Shown here piece by piece: positions 61,789 to 64,000 of a stretch of DNA of 64,000 nucleotides. The DNA is taken from positions 1-64,000 of the forward strand of contig JAVJVY010000020.1 in the NCBI GenBank assembly GCA_040220895.1. Reading direction: 5' to 3'. The stretch's first letter is position 1. Every line of letters begins with the position of its first letter. The notes below the pieces were generated by a model, which did no database searches, had not been told where the DNA came from, and saw only the letters and a program-made list of their open reading frames with translations. This DNA comes from UBA11591 sp040220895. Its GTDB lineage: Bacteria; Bacteroidota; Bacteroidia; Flavobacteriales_E; Vicingaceae. The position numbers and the translations under genes were made by a program.

Positions 61789-62286
61789 TCAATGGTCGAT
61801 CTCCAATACTTCAGCCGTCTTATATACATTCAATAAAATAGTTTTTTGCAGGCCATTAATGTCAAGGTGGTGAATGTTTTCTTGTTGATCTGAGACTTCA
61901 ACGAAAACGTTGTTGAAGATTTCTAACCGTTGAATATCCTCAGGGGACGGTGATTCAAGAAGCACAAAAAATGAATGAAGATCTTCATCCCATTCTGCAC
62001 CTAAATATTTCAGCACTAAAGGGTTGCCATTGACGTGCAAAGTGAAATGATTATCCAAATAGTCTTCTATTGATTGGCGGACCTTAGCTTCTGATAAATC
62101 ATCTTTAACCCTTATGTTATTTCCCGAAATGTTCATTGCTTTTTCAAAATCGTCTATAAATAGCTTGATACTGATTTCAACCTGATTAGTCTCTTCATTA
62201 AAATGAATTTCAGTAATAGAAACATGGTATTCGTGAAAAAAAGTAAAGACTGAAAAAAGAATCAGGCAGGCAAATTTTGACGTCAT
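61789..62286 (-). CDS. DUF6702 family protein
   Basis: This 165-residue protein has an N-terminal signal (about 1-18, FFHEYHVSITEIHFN following). The mature part has the DUF6702 pattern: HVSITEIHFNEETNQVEISIKLFIDDFEKAM at the start, NHFTLHVNGNPLVLKYLGAE in the middle and ILLNVYKTAEVL at the end. These proteins occur in Bacteroidota near secreted peptidases and are of unknown function. Its ATG overlaps the stop of the PIG-L-type gene by four bases, so the two are co-translated. Confidence 0.8.
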   Translation of the reverse strand: MTSKFACLILFSVFTFFHEYHVSITEIHFNEETNQVEISIKLFIDDFEKAMNISGNNIRVKDDLSEAKVRQSIEDYLDNHFTLHVNGNPLVLKYLGAEWDEDLHSFFVLLESPSPEDIQRLEIFNNVFVEVSDQQENIHHLDINGLQKTILLNVYKTAEVLEIDH

Positions 62287-64000
62287 TCGGGTTTAAACGA
62301 TAGTGTATTATAAAGAAGCTTATAAGACCCACTTACCCCGGCAGGGATATGCCGGAAGAAAGAGATTCCTGTATATATAAAGGCGCCCTTTCCATATTTG
62401 GCAACGATCATCCCCCCAAATTCATCGGTTTCCTCGGGATCGTGCCAGGCAAAAAGGACGTTGAATTTTTCACTCCGATCGTCTGCAAAGTATAGTCCGC
62501 GTTCTTGATTCCATCCATCGAAATCGGCCAAAGTAATCTTGAAAGGTTTATTCAATAGAGGATGTTCGGGTTTCAGGATCTTCGTTTCTGCCCTTTCATC
62601 GGTTATGCGTTTTCTCGATATGGTAAAAGGATAAGGGGATATTTTCGGTGATTCCATACCCCGACTTGTCTGGTATAACAAGATGGCTGTCCCACCACTG
62701 CGAATAAACGACTGTACCTGCAATGAATAATTATTAAGGTTCGGGTTAACATTCAGGCTGCGAATGCCAAAGAGCAGAACGTCAAAGGAGGAGAGTTTAT
62801 CGGATAAAAAATCAGATTCATCAAAATCTTCAATTTCGCATCCGGCATCTCGGAGGTATTCGATCATTTCATTATCAGGTCCGGGGATGTACGCAATGCG
62901 ACCCGGGCTTTGCCCGAATTCCACAGGAACAACTTTTGCGGCACAGGGCAAAAGTGCCATTTGTGGGCGTATGTGATCATAGACAATTTCTGAATATTCC
63001 AGATCAAAGGTGTCGTTGTTTGTTACAAAAGCCATTTTAATCGTCGCATTTGACAGATCTAAGCTGGAATAACCCAGTTCGAAAGGGTGCAGGATCGCCG
63101 CCCCTGTGTTTTTAATCACGATTTCATCGTCAGATTTGAGATGCAATGACGTATCCCCCCTAAAGACCAGTCGACCCGAAACTTCACTATTACCGTGAAC
63201 TTTCAGTAGAACATTTCCTCTAATTGCGCCGCTATCCGGAAAATAAATGCGCTGATCAAAGGCGATGGTCACCTCGGGCAGGATGCTGATGTTCTTCTCC
63301 AATCCTCCCTTTACACGGTCCGTCCATTGATAAATTACCGGAAATTCCCGTTCAATGGAATCTCCCAAAATGGCTAATTTGACCTTTACTTTTGGGAAAT
63401 TGACCTGGGAGCTCGACTCCGTCAAATATTCCGGGTCAAAATGGTAAAGATTATCGCCTTCGGGACCAATCCAAAAGGGATTACTGAACTTGAGCGACTC
63501 GCCGCCTGCAAGTAAAAAGGTGTCTGTAAAAACAACGTTATTTTCCAGCATTCTGTTCCAGGATAAAACGTCATTGGCGGTTTGAACTTCGATCAAAGAA
63601 GTTGGGACGGAACTGCGATTAATGGCAGAAATTTGCGCGATAATTTCCTGATTGTCGGTAAATACCGGTTTTTGGCAGGTAACTTCGACATTCAGGCCCA
63701 GACATCCGAATATGATGTTGTCGAGTAACGAAAGCTTTTCATTAAATCGCACATGATTCGTGGCCAAATCAACAACACGCCTGCGCAGTGCTATGAGTTT
63801 CGGAACAGAGGCATCAGGATGATTGAAGTCAAATGAATCAATGATTGAATCAATGATGGTCGAGAGGGCCAACCAAGACCGATCTGCTTCATCCAGCATG
63901 CCTTCATTGAGCAATTCATTGTTGGTAACCTCTCCTTTAATGAATTCCAAATATTCAAATTGATCGCCTCTGGAAGCGGCAGATCCAAATCCTTGACTTT
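62283..64000 (-). CDS. PIG-L family deacetylase, C-terminal part (runs off the window)
   Basis: The frame is open from 62283 to the window end, so at least 572 residues are seen and the start lies beyond. The last codons in view read FGSAASRGDQFEYLEFIKG, the segment that normally follows the deacetylase domain in Bacteroidota PIG-L proteins. After helical and Ig-like regions comes a ThuA/GATase-like domain (DVLLFGIRSLNVNPN, GGTAILLYQTSRGM, ISPYPFTISRKRITDERAE) and the end motif GKGAFIYTGISFFRHIPAGVSGSYKLL. PIG-L enzymes remove acetyl groups from GlcNAc-type substrates. The catalytic domain is outside the window, so activity cannot be judged. Confidence 0.88.
   Translation of the reverse strand, partial: SQGFGSAASRGDQFEYLEFIKGEVTNNELLNEGMLDEADRSWLALSTIIDSIIDSFDFNHPDASVPKLIALRRRVVDLATNHVRFNEKLSLLDNIIFGCLGLNVEVTCQKPVFTDNQEIIAQISAINRSSVPTSLIEVQTANDVLSWNRMLENNVVFTDTFLLAGGESLKFSNPFWIGPEGDNLYHFDPEYLTESSSQVNFPKVKVKLAILGDSIEREFPVIYQWTDRVKGGLEKNISILPEVTIAFDQRIYFPDSGAIRGNVLLKVHGNSEVSGRLVFRGDTSLHLKSDDEIVIKNTGAAILHPFELGYSSLDLSNATIKMAFVTNNDTFDLEYSEIVYDHIRPQMALLPCAAKVVPVEFGQSPGRIAYIPGPDNEMIEYLRDAGCEIEDFDESDFLSDKLSSFDVLLFGIRSLNVNPNLNNYSLQVQSFIRSGGTAILLYQTSRGMESPKISPYPFTISRKRITDERAETKILKPEHPLLNKPFKITLADFDGWNQERGLYFADDRSEKFNVLFAWHDPEETDEFGGMIVAKYGKGAFIYTGISFFRHIPAGVSGSYKLLYNTLSFKPE

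Overview
The window is a gene-dense chromosomal segment of a Bacteroidota bacterium, most likely a gliding or marine-type lineage near Flavobacteriales. The evidence is type IX secretion (T9SS) cargo with type A and type B C-terminal sorting domains, an SprB-like adhesin operon with a PorP/SprF protein, a BlaI/M56-TonB pair, and promoters of the Bacteroidota form (TTTG, about 19 bases, TAnnTTTG). The genus cannot be fixed from the sequence. No rRNA, tRNA, CRISPR array, transposase or phage gene was seen.

Layout. 1-389: gene-free stretch with short GC hairpins and imperfect repeats. 390-1445: bestrophin-type channel. 1540-9477 (minus strand): a peptide-export cassette of TolC, HlyD-like adaptor, C39 peptidase-ABC exporter and a second NHLM-type ABC protein. 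Facing it at 9761-9958 (plus strand) is a 65-residue precursor with a textbook double-glycine leader. 10105-21119 (minus): a DUF3332 protein, a DUF58 protein, thioredoxin, a proofreading-exonuclease/DNA polymerase III alpha fusion and a TamB-like protein. 21147-27427: TsaD, a large T9SS-exported beta-propeller protein, an alpha/beta hydrolase and an SGNH hydrolase. 27393-36155 (minus): a translationally coupled four-gene operon for an SprB-repeat adhesin, a TPR/PD40 protein resembling PorE without its OmpA domain, a PorP/SprF protein and a small Ig-like protein. 36231-42663 (plus): secreted M28 peptidase, lipoproteins, an XRE regulator, PyrD and HMG-CoA lyase.

43171-55574 is a cobalamin-uptake operon. 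A cobalamin riboswitch precedes a BtuB-type TonB-dependent receptor, a BtuG-like surface propeller lipoprotein, a 2060-residue periplasmic protein with 24 TPR-like repeats, and BtuF, BtuC and BtuD. The giant protein is translationally coupled to btuF, and its N-terminal region is related to a small secreted protein encoded on the other side of the riboswitch. I regard this as the most novel unit in the window.

55568-64000 carries a Sco copper chaperone, small lipoproteins and a membrane protein, an M1 metallopeptidase, the BlaI/M56-TonB pair with a double-dyad operator, a DUF6702 protein, and the C-terminal part of a PIG-L-type protein that runs off the window.

Two units read as self-contained systems. 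One is the export cassette with its unmodified-looking Pro/Asp/Glu-rich cargo. The other is the B12 operon, in which a very long repeat protein sits between outer-membrane and inner-membrane transport parts. Functions beyond family membership are inferred from sequence and context only.
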